NCBI RefSeq assembly: GCF_014805625.2
Contig: NW_023998415.1
Location: 7,533,938 to 7,597,937, forward strand
Source of the DNA: Glossina fuscipes
Lineage: Eukaryota; Arthropoda; Insecta; Diptera; Glossinidae
Reading direction: 5' to 3'
DNA: 64,000 nt
Shown here: in pieces, positions 49,083 to 61,100 of the stretch
Position numbering within the stretch: position 1 is the stretch's first letter
Layout: each line of letters begins with the position of its first letter
The notes under the pieces: generated by a model
The model's input: only the letters and a program-made list of their open reading frames with translations
Told to the model about the DNA's origin: nothing
The model's database searches: none
Position numbers and translations under genes: made by a program

Positions 49083-52000
49083 TAACCCACAAAACATTAG
49101 AAACTCGTGCATGTAGCTGGGTGTTGGAAATGGGGCAGATGGTATAGATATGTCGATAAATATTCAAATTGATGTTCTATGAGTGATTTACATGATACAC
49201 ATGTAAAAGAATTGGAAAAATCCATTACACCGTCAACACACTATAGAGTATCGATTTATATAATTTTTTTTTTTTTTTTTTTGTTTTTCTCTATTTGAGA
49301 TAAAGAGATGGTGCGTATAAAAGATGCGGCCACCGCCGCGTATAATATTCTCACTTATTACATTTGTTTTAGGTTTTATACAATGTTGACAAGTGTCAAA
49401 ACTGGTTTCGCATAAAGTAAAGCAAACAAAGAAAGAATTAAATATGACACTTTGGGAAACCAAGAGGAGTGCGAACGCACATAGGAAAGAACAAATTAAA
49501 GAAAATGTAGGCGAGACTAGAAGGATATGAAAATATTGGGTTATTATATATGAAATTGATATGAAATTGTTAACAGTTAACCGTTCCGTTTGCTTTCATA
49601 TTCTTATGTGTTGAAAATATGCTTCGCAATCTTCATTACGATGCGCTTGCTGTTGTTGCTGTTGTCTCCATTCAAACTTTCATCAGCACCGTAAAGATTA
49701 TTTAAAAAAGATTGAAAACACAAAATTGTCCCGTCAACATAACACAGTTTAAAGAAATTATGGGGCTGGTACTCGTAGCGTAGCGGCCACGAAGAGATGC
49801 TATATAATTAAAATTTAGAAAATTATACGTTAGAATATATGTAGTGCTTTTTCTTCTGCTCGCGGACATTAAGCTACAAAACGGTATGCTTAGAAAGGAG
49901 AAGAGGGGGCAAACGTTACTTCCGAGAAATTGTCAATCACAATATTGTGATTTGATTTTCTTTCTTTTGCTTTCTTTTGTGCGCCCCTTTCCAGTGATGC
50001 GCGGAGACAATCTATGTTTTGTGCGTACGCAAGAAAGCGTATATAGGTTTCTGTCACATACATTTAAATTGGATGATAAAACATGCGGCAAACCTTATTT
50101 TGGCACCTGACTGTTTTGCAAATGATTCCGTTTTGCCATAATTACAATCATGTTGTGCTGGCTAAACGCTAAAACTGTGATTTGGTCTAATGCGTGCATG
50201 CCTGACTCATACTGTGAGTCGTTCTAAAGAAGATCATGCCTGCTTCGTTTCTTATTGCTGGCGCACAGGCGTACAGACACAAGACTAACTAAACTGGTTC
50301 AATAATCAAGCAAAAGAATGTATATGTTTTTTTAATTTATGAAAATCTTCAACTATTTATTGATATAGCCTAATGTGCAGCGAGTGAGCGCACATTAGGA
50401 TGTTTGTGCATGTTTTCTGTATAGTTTTATTTTAGTTGCTTTTTAAATTGCTATTGCGGAATGGTAAGATTTCATCATTTGTACACAGATTTGCTAGAAT
50501 TTAAGAAGAGAATTTCCTTCTTACCACCAACCGCGTCGAGGAGGAATAACTTCTCTGACACATTTATGCAATCTGCAAGAATAGTTTGCTCCAATAAAAA
50601 TTCAATTTATTACCATTTTTTTTTTCTTCCTAAGATTACACAGCTGTCGAAAAAATGCTGCAAAAAAAAAATGGTTCCATCATGCACTTAGAATAGAACC
50701 AGAGAAATAGACATGAACAAAAATAGCCGGGACACACTTTTTAAACCATAGAACCGTTTAAAGAGAATAAGTAGGAAAGATCCTCATGAGCACTTACCGC
50801 CTTATGTAATCGTATGAAAAATTTCATTTTCTTATTTATGGATTCCAGTTAGTCTGGCGAGATCGTTTTTATTAGAAACGTTCGCATACATTCAAAAATT
50901 TCATATCTGAACTAAATTTTCAATGGCAGAGTTAAAGTACAGGTCTTTAGTGGATTTACGCGGACACATGCACGTTTAACTCTACTATGTTTAACGGTAT
51001 AGGAAAGCATGGGCTGGGATCACGTCTGTTGGATCTATCCAATACGTCAAGTATTTAATTCTTTCGTGGCCTTTCGTAGAAAATGTCACTGTTTAGCTGC
51101 CAAGACATAGCACATAATCTAGGTAAGTTTGACGATTGGGGTATAGGGTATCGGAAATTATTTTATGAGCCCTATGGTGAAGCCCTATGGTAGCACACGT
51201 CACAAGTCTAATGCAGCGGCTTGGACCCTCTCACGTAGATCACGTAGATGGGGATTATAGTTGATTTGATGTGCACAACAGAGTAATTTAGCTACTCTAT
51301 GAGCCAACTTCCTATCGGGAAAAAGAATGTGTACTATGGTTTCCTTTCCGGAGGATTGGTTTTTATGCAGCTAAGCCCATTTTCATTTTGCTTACGCCGT
51401 TAATGGACTTTAAAAAGTATGTGAGAACGCTTTGCAAAATTTCGGTTTGCCATTTGCTGTGTGACTTTACTATTCATAACGCGCAAAATTTCATTTCTTC
51501 ACAGAAAACGTGGTAGTGTGGTAAATTTGTAGGTCGAAGTAGTGATCTCTTCTATTAATTTTGCAACGAAAGACAATATTTTCGTTCCATTACATCTTAA
51601 GCTTGCACATTCAAAATATTGAAAATTCAAAGTTTATTTCATAGAACGATTTTTTCAACATAAAATCTTATATGAGAAATGGTCGTCAAAATGGCCCAGT
51701 GCATTACATGCAGAGCGAGTTTTTTACGAAGATAAAATCCTAGAACAGCACTAAACGTATTTTTCAGCCTCATTCACTTGTCTTGTTGTGACCTGTGTAC
51801 ATCACAATACACTACTGTACTGCCCGTCTTTGAAGCAGCCAACCAACAGTAGGCTTTCCTGTCGTATCTGATGTCTCCATTTTCAAGTCGAATGTTGCCT
51901 AGCACTACGCGTTTTTTTCATTCCAGTTTTCTTATAACCGTTCTCGAACACCAGCGTGCCTGCACGTAAGGAGACATTCCTTTTGTCTATAAGCTGAACG

Positions 52001-53079
52001 AAGAAACACATGCGCTTATGTCAGACAAAAATCATAAATATGCTTAAATCAATCGTAAAAAGTGGTGGCCTCCCAAGTCATTCTGGATATTACCTACTTC
52101 CGTATCATATATGATCCAAGAGTGTACTGCTACCATAACTGGTATAAACGCTAAACTGAAAAAGCGTAAATCGGTTAACTTCAAGTCGAACGTCCACAAA
52201 TACTGCTACTTTACTAATAACGTGTCTTAAAATGAAAATTTTATAACGTAAACGTATCGAAGGGTTTGTTTGTGCCTATCTGTTAAAATTGTGTAATACA
52301 CTTAACATGCTCTTTGAGGGATAACTAAAGGAAATGAAACACTAAACTTTTGCCTTTAGCTCATTCCTTATAAAGCTTTCTAATATCATTTCCTATGATT
52401 GTCTGGTTTTGCTGTTTTACCAGCTTTCTCGATAAACATTTTCAAACTTACGTTTTAAAAACTTTTGAAAAAAAAAAATAAAATAAAAGATGTACTTAAA
52501 ACTCCTTCTACCTCTAAACTTTTAATCAGCTAAGCTGGCGATATGTGGAGAACTTATTTAAAAAGAAAGAAAAAAAAAAAAATAAATAAATAAATAAATA
52601 AAAAAATAAAAAAATAAAAAAATAGAAAAATAGAAAAAAATAAACCCATTAAAATTATTTTTTATATTTACAACAAAAAGCCATTAAACGATGCATCCAA
52701 ACACTCTTAAAAGTACGTTGTTGTAGAGAGAGAAGATAAACAAATTGTTTTGATAGCAAAATAAATTAATGGTATGGGAGAAAAGAAAAGAAAAAGGAAA
52801 AATTTTTTTGTGAAATCAAAACAGATTTTCATGTCAAATTATTTTAAAATAGAAAAATAGAAGAATGTTAAAGTTTAAGTTATGCATGCAAAGTGATGAG
52901 TAACAAACATTGTCGGGACAACGGCATCATCGCAGTCATCATTATAATGATCATTATGGGGAGGAAAACACGATACAACTAACAACAAATAACTTGATCG
53001 GTTAACTGTGACTCTCTTTAGCATATAGTGTATTATTAATGATGTTTAGGCGCGATATTGATGTTAATGCGGATGGCGC
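49083..53079. other. fz intron, nothing assigned
   Basis: 50,990-51,400 is less AT-rich and gives on the minus strand TIVHILFPDRKLAHRVAKLL and HQINYNPHLRDLRERVQAAA. This recalls the zinc-finger tail of some non-LTR elements, but the cysteines needed are absent, so it is not called. Confidence 0.4.
52561..52644. repeat. (AAAT)n tract
   Basis: A-rich AAAT/AAAAAT repeats. Confidence 0.9.
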
Positions 53080-53139
53080 TGATGATGATAATGATGATGA
53101 TGATGATAATAATTATGATGATGATCATGATCATTGATC

Positions 53140-53174
<35 letters not shown>
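53080..53174. repeat. (GAT)n microsatellite with an embedded palindrome
   Basis: About 95 bp of GAT/AAT triplets. In the middle, ATCATGATCA T TGATCATGAT (53,124-53,144) is a perfect 10-bp inverted repeat, with three overlapping TGATCA sites. Confidence 0.95.
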
Positions 53175-53175
<1 letters not shown>

Positions 53176-53799
53176 CGGTTTATCTTCTACCATGAATGTC
53201 CGTCATGTATCAAATTGTTTTTTTTTAAAAACCGTTAAAACTAGTTGCGATGCTGCTTTAGACAATATAACGACGTATGACATGTTGGCAGGGGCAAACG
53301 TATAGTGAAGCGAACAGCGAAATAAAAAGAAGAAGAGGGAGGAACACCAATCACAATAGGAGACTAGGTTGGCAGGCTTTAATTTTGAATGCAAACGGTG
53401 CATAAAGCAACGATAAGCCATGCCTTTGGTGATGGTATTGGTGCGTTTCTCCGAAACGACCAGAAAAAGAATAACAATATAAATATATAATCAAAAAATT
53501 TCCTAAAAAAACGCTACACCTACCCGCGCTTGAAAAAATTTTAAGACTCGTCTTACCCTCATAAAACCGAACGATAATGATATTCGACAAACGTTTTTAA
53601 GTTAAAGTTTCGCTGTAACGTTTCCGTCCATCTAATTGCACTGAATTGTCTTTTTTCATTTTCCTTTTCGCACTATAATTATGTAATTTTTTTTTAGTTA
53701 TATAGTATTAAGCAAGAAATGTCAAATTGGCTTTTTTCTCATCATTACCTAAGGATGATAATTGACAAAAGTAAAATTTTTTCTAAATTAATGCATCGA

Positions 53800-54667
53800 T
53801 CAATAAGTTTCAGAACTAGGAGTAAGGAAAACTTTTTTGCATCATTTCGCTCCGCTCATCAACATTTTCTTCAAATGTAATAGAATATATCCAATGCCTT
53901 GTCATGCCTAATATTTCGATGTTTTCTTTTGTGGAAAGCAGGCTTCAGTTTCCGTAGTGATCATATTATTTTGTCAAATTTGCATATAGATAACAGTCGG
54001 TCAGGGCTAGATCTGGAAGATGCGGTGGATGGGCAGAAATTGGACCGGCAGGGCGTGTCATTTTGCCCAGTTACGTAGACTGCAGAAAAATATCCTTTTT
54101 ATTGCGGTTAAAAAGCTCCAAAGATCGCAGTGAGTCAATATGTCCAAGTTTCTGTCCTACTGAAGGCAAACAGGACAACAACGTTTTCACGCATACGCTT
54201 TCGATCCAAATAGTAAAGTAAAGGCGGCTTCTTTGGCATGTCATTTGTTTTCTACAATTTTGTTTTTCGATTATGGAAAATGATTTTCAAGAGTGTTTTG
54301 ATATTTTCTTTTGAACGCGCGCTACCTTCAGCAAATTCAATATTCGAATGTTGTTTGAAATCATCAAACCATCGACTAATTGTTGTTCTCGGTGGAGGAA
54401 GGTGGCTGCAACTCTTGACGAGACGATTCTGATTTTGAACGACATTGCTTCCTATTAAACGCAACGTTTAAGCACCATTTGAGATTCGTATTTTCCCCTT
54501 GCTTTGGAAGCAATAAAAGTAGTCACTGATGCTACTTTAATTTGCAACCCAACAATCCAAATGACAAAAAATTTTGACAGATGTCCTTTAAGAGTTGAAT
54601 CCCTCTAAAACGAAGATGGATTTTTTGCTAAAGATGACATCAGTGCGTTAGTTCTGGAACTTATTGA
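53800..54667 (-). mobile_element. Internally deleted mariner element with terminal inverted repeats
   Basis: The ends TCAATAAGTTTCAGAACTA (53,800-53,818) and TAGTTCTGGAACTTATTGA (54,649-54,667) are inverted copies matching at 18 of 19 positions. Between them, on the minus strand, a frame of 70 codons has PPRTTISRWFDDFKQ and ARSKENIKTLLKIIFHNRKT, the second HTH region of mariner transposase. LELFNRNKKDIFLQ follows (L..F..N...FL type), then PISAHPPHLPDLALTDCYLY, the 'HPPYSPDLAPSDY.LF' catalytic block with its final Asp kept. At 868 bp it is about two thirds of a normal mariner; the middle catalytic part and the N-terminal HTH are lost or scrambled. Confidence 0.82.
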
Positions 54668-57600
54668 CAAGTGCGCTATGTGAAATAAAAAGCGTTGAGT
54701 TTCATTGATTACGAACGACCATGATTGGAACACTGAAGTAGCCATTGGAACATTTTAACGCTACCTCTAGCGCTTTGGGTCCCTTCGACCCATAATATTG
54801 GTGACATCTCCAAACTCGCAAGAATAAAGAAGAAGAAGGAAGTTGAAATATGACACAAATATTCTCTGATTGATTAAAAACACACTGTCAAGAATTGGTT
54901 GGAATATGCCCGTTGTAGATTAGAAATTAAGACAACCTTGAAAAAACGCCGCCCCTTGTATAACTTTCGACTCTGTGAACATATATCCGAAAGTCTGCTT
55001 GCTAGATAAACCATATATATATTCAGTTCCAAAATGGTGTCGAACAGTTTACTAATACGTCGACAATTAATAATGAAATTGTGATTCCAATTCATTTTAA
55101 ATTTATTCGCAATTTGGTGAATTCGTTAATGTTTGTGAGAATAAATGGGAAATAAACTGTAAGTAAAATCTTTTTGTCAATTGTGGCCATATTAAGGGGT
55201 GCTTTTCTGAAGAACGGAACATGAAGTTGATGCGTACAAATATCCGGTTGAGAGATGTTTGGAAATATCTTTATCGGTCAGGATAATACCGAAAGTCATA
55301 AGCAAAAATATAAAAAAATGACGATATTTCTCAGAGTTGTTTCAGTTTCTCTTTCACATTCTTAATCAATCAAGCCAAGTGTTAGCTTTCTACGTTCATT
55401 TTAGTGACCGAAATTGTCCATAAGGCTAAAAATAGGTATGAATATCAACGATATCGTTAAAAGTAGACCATGTAAAGAAAATCTGACTATAGGTATTTAA
55501 AGATATCTTCATATGAATAAAAATTTTCAGAAAATATTTGAGCTTTACATGCTTTATAACGATTTTTTTTTTAATTGAAGAAAATTGTATTGAGTCATAC
55601 GGTAATTCTAGTGTTAAATCAATTAATTTTTTTTTTAATATCTCGAAGTACTTAATGCTTAATAATTAAAAACAAAAAAAAAACCCCTGGATTAGCAGAT
55701 GGAATTTAGATATTTTGACAAGTTCATCGTATATATCTCTATGGGTATGGCACTTGGGGTCTTAGAATCATATTTAACGGGAACTATCTCTAAGAGAAGA
55801 AATATTTTGTGTTTCTATACCCCATCCCCGCCACCGAAGAATAAATATATACAACAACTTATTGTTTCGTTAATATTTTCCTTGGTTAACCCCATGAAGT
55901 GTATGTATTCTGGATTAGCATAAGATTTCAGACCCGCCCAACTATATCAGTATCTTTGCACGTTCATCTGAGCACAGGTGGTTGAATGTGTTATAAAATT
56001 TGTACATCGGGCACAATCAGCACGTAAACACGCTAAGAAACTGACGAAGAATCGTATAATTGCAGCTGATATGGATTAAGAAGTTTTTATAATTATTTCC
56101 GACGAATACTTGACATGCGAGTATCACTCATAGTTTTGCGATAGTGTACGGTGTGCTTTGTATATCTCTAGGCGAACGTAACTCGGAGCACTTATCAGTA
56201 AAATATGTTAAAGCAACGAAATCCGCCCGAGACATATAAAAACGAATGAAGAAAATAAATTAAATGATAACCATTGAGAATGCTTATGTCAATAAATAAG
56301 AATGCCAAGCATAGATTTAATTTTGATTTAACTATTCGCCCTGATTGAGAATTCATATGCTTGTTTATATGAAGCACAACTTAAGTCTGCGCTCAGAACA
56401 ATCAATTAATTCAATATTGGGTAAGTGTTAGTGTTCATTTAGGCTTATTCAGAAGAATGACTATTTACTAACTGTTAGTTTAAGCGGAGCAATGTCCGCG
56501 AGGACGATGTACTGGAGAGAAGCGTATAGTTTTTGCAAATCAGAGATTATCATTGACTACAACCCATATACCAGGTAAATAAACATTACCATGGGATTAT
56601 GATGAAAATTCAGTTCAGAGCTTGTATATGTGATTAATTTTTTATGATGGTTCTACGTATAGAATTTAATTTAAAATTGAACATCCATGCTTGATATCTT
56701 TCCTTTCCTAATTAAATTAAATTATATAAAATACTGAATATGAATCTGTTACGTAGTTAATTTTCTTTTTTAATCGAAACCAGAAAAGAAAAAGTTAAAC
56801 CGCAAAAAACACATCAAGCATTCTGTTCCTTGAACACATGAATATTTTTATGACTGAACGATAAATAATTGTACCCAAAGGCTGACAACATAAAAAGGCT
56901 CATACCACCAGACATTGTTGTATGTCTGACTGACTTAACGAACACATATAAGTTTACGGACCAACGCTAGAGGATCTGGTCGATGTGGTTGATTTTTAGT
57001 ATTTTGTTGCAAACTTTTGAAAAATTTTTAAACTGATTTAATTTATTAGAGATAAAAATGTACGCAAAGAGAAAATAAAATGAGAAACAGGTTTTAGCTG
57101 AGTTTAAGCCGAATTTTTTATTATGTACAAACAAAAAGTCACGAGCTAAGAGAAGCCTCCACTGCTCGTTTGTATGAAATTTTTTTTCTATCCAATGGTT
57201 TTCGAAAACGCTTTCGAATAACCTGGGGATTGAATCTTATGTAAACATGTACATATGTACGCGACTTATTATACATACATCATAAATACAACCGCGTAAG
57301 TCATAAATATACGAAACTTAACTGAATTATTACGCTACAAGCGATCCATCGTGTATTTTCATATATTCGCCGTAATCCATTTTATATGATATTTGCATTC
57401 CAGTAATAAATTCTACGATATAGAAAAAACTTTTTCGAATCGACGACGGGTCCTTTAAACAAATTCTACTGCAAAAGTCATACTCGTATGCCTTTGTTTC
57501 TTTGTCATTTTACTTGTGTATACTTTTCAGCCAAAGAACTGGAACTTTGGAACTTCACGCGATGAGAACGGGGTAAGAAATACACGGCAATCTTATTGCA

Positions 57601-57949
57601 ACAAGCAGGCAAAAACATACGCAGACAGCCAAATACATATTATATATAACATGATCAGGTCGATTAAGTATTAACTGAACAACTACAACCGCTCTTCAGT
57701 GCGTCAGTGAACAACATATTGTTCGTTGTCAGATAAAAGATATTAAGTGCTTAGAAATTCTTATAGACATAATGGGTTCTATCTGTGAACCAATATTGTA
57801 ATCTCTATATGGCCCCTGCTATGCATAACAATGCGTTGTAAACCTTTCTCATCTATCTAACATATCTCCTGTGATGGCAAAAAAGTGGAAACATAAGCAG
57901 AAACCCAAACGAGAAACAGAACAATACTTTACAAGTAATAATAGAATTG
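54668..57949. other. fz intron, nothing recognised
   Basis: AT-rich DNA with short T and A runs. No protein motif or repeat signature beyond a possible family A head at 55.8 kb. Confidence 0.55.
55813..55862 (+). repeat. Possible family A head fragment
   Basis: TTTCTATACCCCATCCCCGC then CACCGAAGAATAAATATATA resembles the family head. Only about 50 bp match. Confidence 0.3.
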
Positions 57950-57988
57950 CAAGAAGGAGAAGAAGAAGAAGAAGAAGAAGAAGAAAAA
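57950..57988. repeat. (GAA)n microsatellite
   Basis: About ten GAA triplets, giving poly-Arg, poly-Glu and poly-Ser chance frames. Confidence 0.95.
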
Positions 57989-58030
57989 AGAATACAAAAC
58001 AAACACAGAGAGTATATATATATTTCCGTT

Positions 58031-58034
58031 CTCG

Positions 58035-58111
<77 letters not shown>
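58031..58111. repeat. (CT)n-(TA)n-(TG)n compound microsatellite
   Basis: CTCTCTCTCT passes into about 20 TA and then about 14 TG dinucleotides without any interruption. Confidence 0.95.
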
Positions 58112-58113
<2 letters not shown>

Positions 58114-61100
58114 TAAATCCAAAAGATAAGATTTCGAATTGTCGATGATTGTAGCAGAATAGAAGGCCATATATTTATGATGTTAGATCTGGTGGTGGAA
58201 CGCTGGTCTTATGCAGTCTGAATCTTATGAATCTTGCTTTGTGCTTACATTTGATGCTGCTTTACTCCAGGGAATCTCATCGTAAATAGAAATCATCCTT
58301 TTGCCTTTGTTATTTGCAAACCATGAAAACCAAAAACTACAATCATTGTCCAACATGCAAAGCTATAATATGCCTTTAACTAAATCTCGCGTTCATTCGC
58401 TCACTCAGCATACTCTCTCCCATCCAGTGTATCAAGAAAATAAAAGCGATATAAGCCTAAAATGTTAAAAGCAAAAACTTTCTGTTCGTATGTACGTATT
58501 AACCAAGGGTTGTTAGTGCTGCTGTTGCTGTTACGGCCTTATGTCTTTTCCTTTTTGTTTTTACCTCGATTATTGTATTAGTTGTTGTCGTTGTTGTTAT
58601 TTCAGCCTTTAGGGGGTTGTTCGTAAATTCGTTTGTTGCCCGTTCAAAATGTGTGCATAAATGAGTGAATGAGCCTTGACTGGCTAAAAGCAGATGCCGT
58701 TCAACATCTTTTGCGGCAGCATAACAAATTAAAAAAGAGGAAGGAGGTGGCAACCAACTTATTTTGCTTTTCAAGAAAATATTCATACAATTTCTTCAAG
58801 AACTATAATGATCAGGATGGTTTTCCTTCTCTATTTACACTGGAAGTTTGCAAAAAATGAACGCTGTATTGCACGTTTTTGTTTTTCCTTTCATTGCTTT
58901 ATTTATACTCGATTTTTTTTATTTTTTGTAGACAAATACATAAACACAAAAAACAATTTATTGACATAAAAATTAATGACTTTGAAAGTTAACAACTGAA
59001 AATTTTCAATATTGACAAATACGGCAACTCCTTCATATTAGCAATGACTGAGAGGCAATAATAATTAACAGCAATTCAAGTTTCACTTGTAACACATCGG
59101 GGTCGTATGGGAGGCATCGCTCACGAGAACCTTACTAAGAGCGTTATAACTAACTTATTGATAATATATTGATAAGATATCAAATATAGCGGCTGTTGTC
59201 CTAGCGCAATTACCACCACTAACGCCTCCTGTCAGTAGCAAAGAACATATTCTGTCCCTTTTTGTGCGGGTATAATCACATTATTTTTCCGATCGAAATA
59301 CTACAATGCCTTTAGACAAAAGCCATTGTAGAAATGTAAAAGAAGGGAATAGCTTTTCTTCACAACTTTTTTGGGATGGAAAGAGAGACAGACTATGGGA
59401 TAGTAATATTCGAAAGAAATAAATATTAAAGAAAAGAACATTTTTTTTTCATCAACAAATACCAAAACCGAAGCCATTTTCGCGAGTGGTCTTCTAGCGC
59501 AGTGTAGCTGGTGCAAATGAAATTAATTCACTTCGAGGTCGAGATACTGTAACGGCTCACATGTGAATGCCGTTTTGGCAATTTTTTGTGGAAATGGAGG
59601 GAAAATTGAGAGAATAATAAATATTAAAATGTATCAATGAGTGCTTTATACAAGTTTGAATTTACAAAAAAAAAAAAAAAAAAAACAAATCATTTACATA
59701 GCCTGGTGCTAGCGGAATACATAGCCTACAGCCCGAAAAATTCGAATGACAAGAATGAGAATTGTCAGATTTATCTTATGGGCCGTTTTAAAATATTGTA
59801 TTTCGAGAAAAATCCTTTTAAACGAGCATAAACACCTTGTGTTTGAAATAATTAGGCAAGACATCAGATCGTAACCTATCATCAGAGATGCATTTCACAC
59901 GAAAAAATTTTCTCCAGATAATGACTATTTTCCAGCCATCGTAGGAAATTCATTGCATCTACTGGACCATTTAAAACAAAGTTTGCTTGAAAAATATACC
60001 GTAGTTTTCTGCGTAAAGAAAGTTCGTGAATGAAAATAAAGAAGACAATGTCACTTCTTCCGCTTGAGTAACCAAGTAGGTAAGAATCGCGACCGGCAAG
60101 TCAATGTTCGCGGGCGCAAATTAAAGCACAGTAGAGAAACGCACCCACCTGACTGCGGCCACCATCTGCCTATTTTTTTCTTTCACTTTCCCCACATCTT
60201 TTTGACACTCAACGCGTTACGCGAATCGGGGTCTGGTCATATCAAAAAAAAATAAAAAATAAAAAAAATTGATTATCGTTTAGATTGTCAGTTATGCAAA
60301 AATGATGTTCACAAGTTGAGACTTGGCGTATACTACACCATGATAGTTTACTTTTTCGAATTGAATTTGGAAGTTTACATGGAATATAATGATAATTATT
60401 TAATCGGCTTAGATTTTAATGAGAAGTAAAATGCAATTTCACTCAGCTAACTAGAATTCAATTAAGTTTATGTAAGGAGTCAAAAATCAGTACAAGTGCA
60501 ATATGTTTTTGAAATTTGGCAACATTCCGCCCCCATTTTTTGTTTATCTTTCTTTCTTTTCCTTTCGTAAGCAACTTGTTATTGCCGTAATAAACATCAG
60601 AAATTCCACCCTATTTTTTAGTGAAGACATGTATGTTTGTTATTGTTGTCGTATGTACGCCACAATGGCACGTTTTAAATTTTTCAAAATAACAAGAAAT
60701 TCCCTCAAGCTTTTGTTCTACTAGAGGAAAGTGGAGAGAAGACTTGACTGATTTTTCTCTTTTTTTTTTCATATTTATCTCATATACAAACACATACGAT
60801 ATTTGGTTGAGAGAGCTATTAAAATTTATCTGCTTGATAAAATCTTATATCGTATCGTATGTAGTGTTCATCTAGTCTCTAGTATATATTTCAAATAACA
60901 TTTGTACATAATTGGTCAGCAACTGGGGTAAACTGACAGTAATCAAAATTAAACCACGCTTCGCCCTATTTCATCATAAATTTGGATGAAGCCTTCGTCC
61001 TCTGTAGTTAATTTCAAAGACGACTTGAAGCTCTGTGTGCAGTTTTAAGATCTCAAACATAATAATAAAATGTATTTATTATGTCATTTTTCACGTAAAC

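Noticed and set aside
50990..51400. Possible zinc-finger tail of a non-LTR element on the minus strand
   Set aside because: The phrase TIVHILFPDRKLAHR resembles the tail, but the required cysteines are absent and no RT lies nearby.
57853..58170. Open frames with poly-Arg, poly-Ser and IYIYIY/VCVCVC stretches
   Set aside because: Pure translations of the GAA, TA and TG microsatellites.
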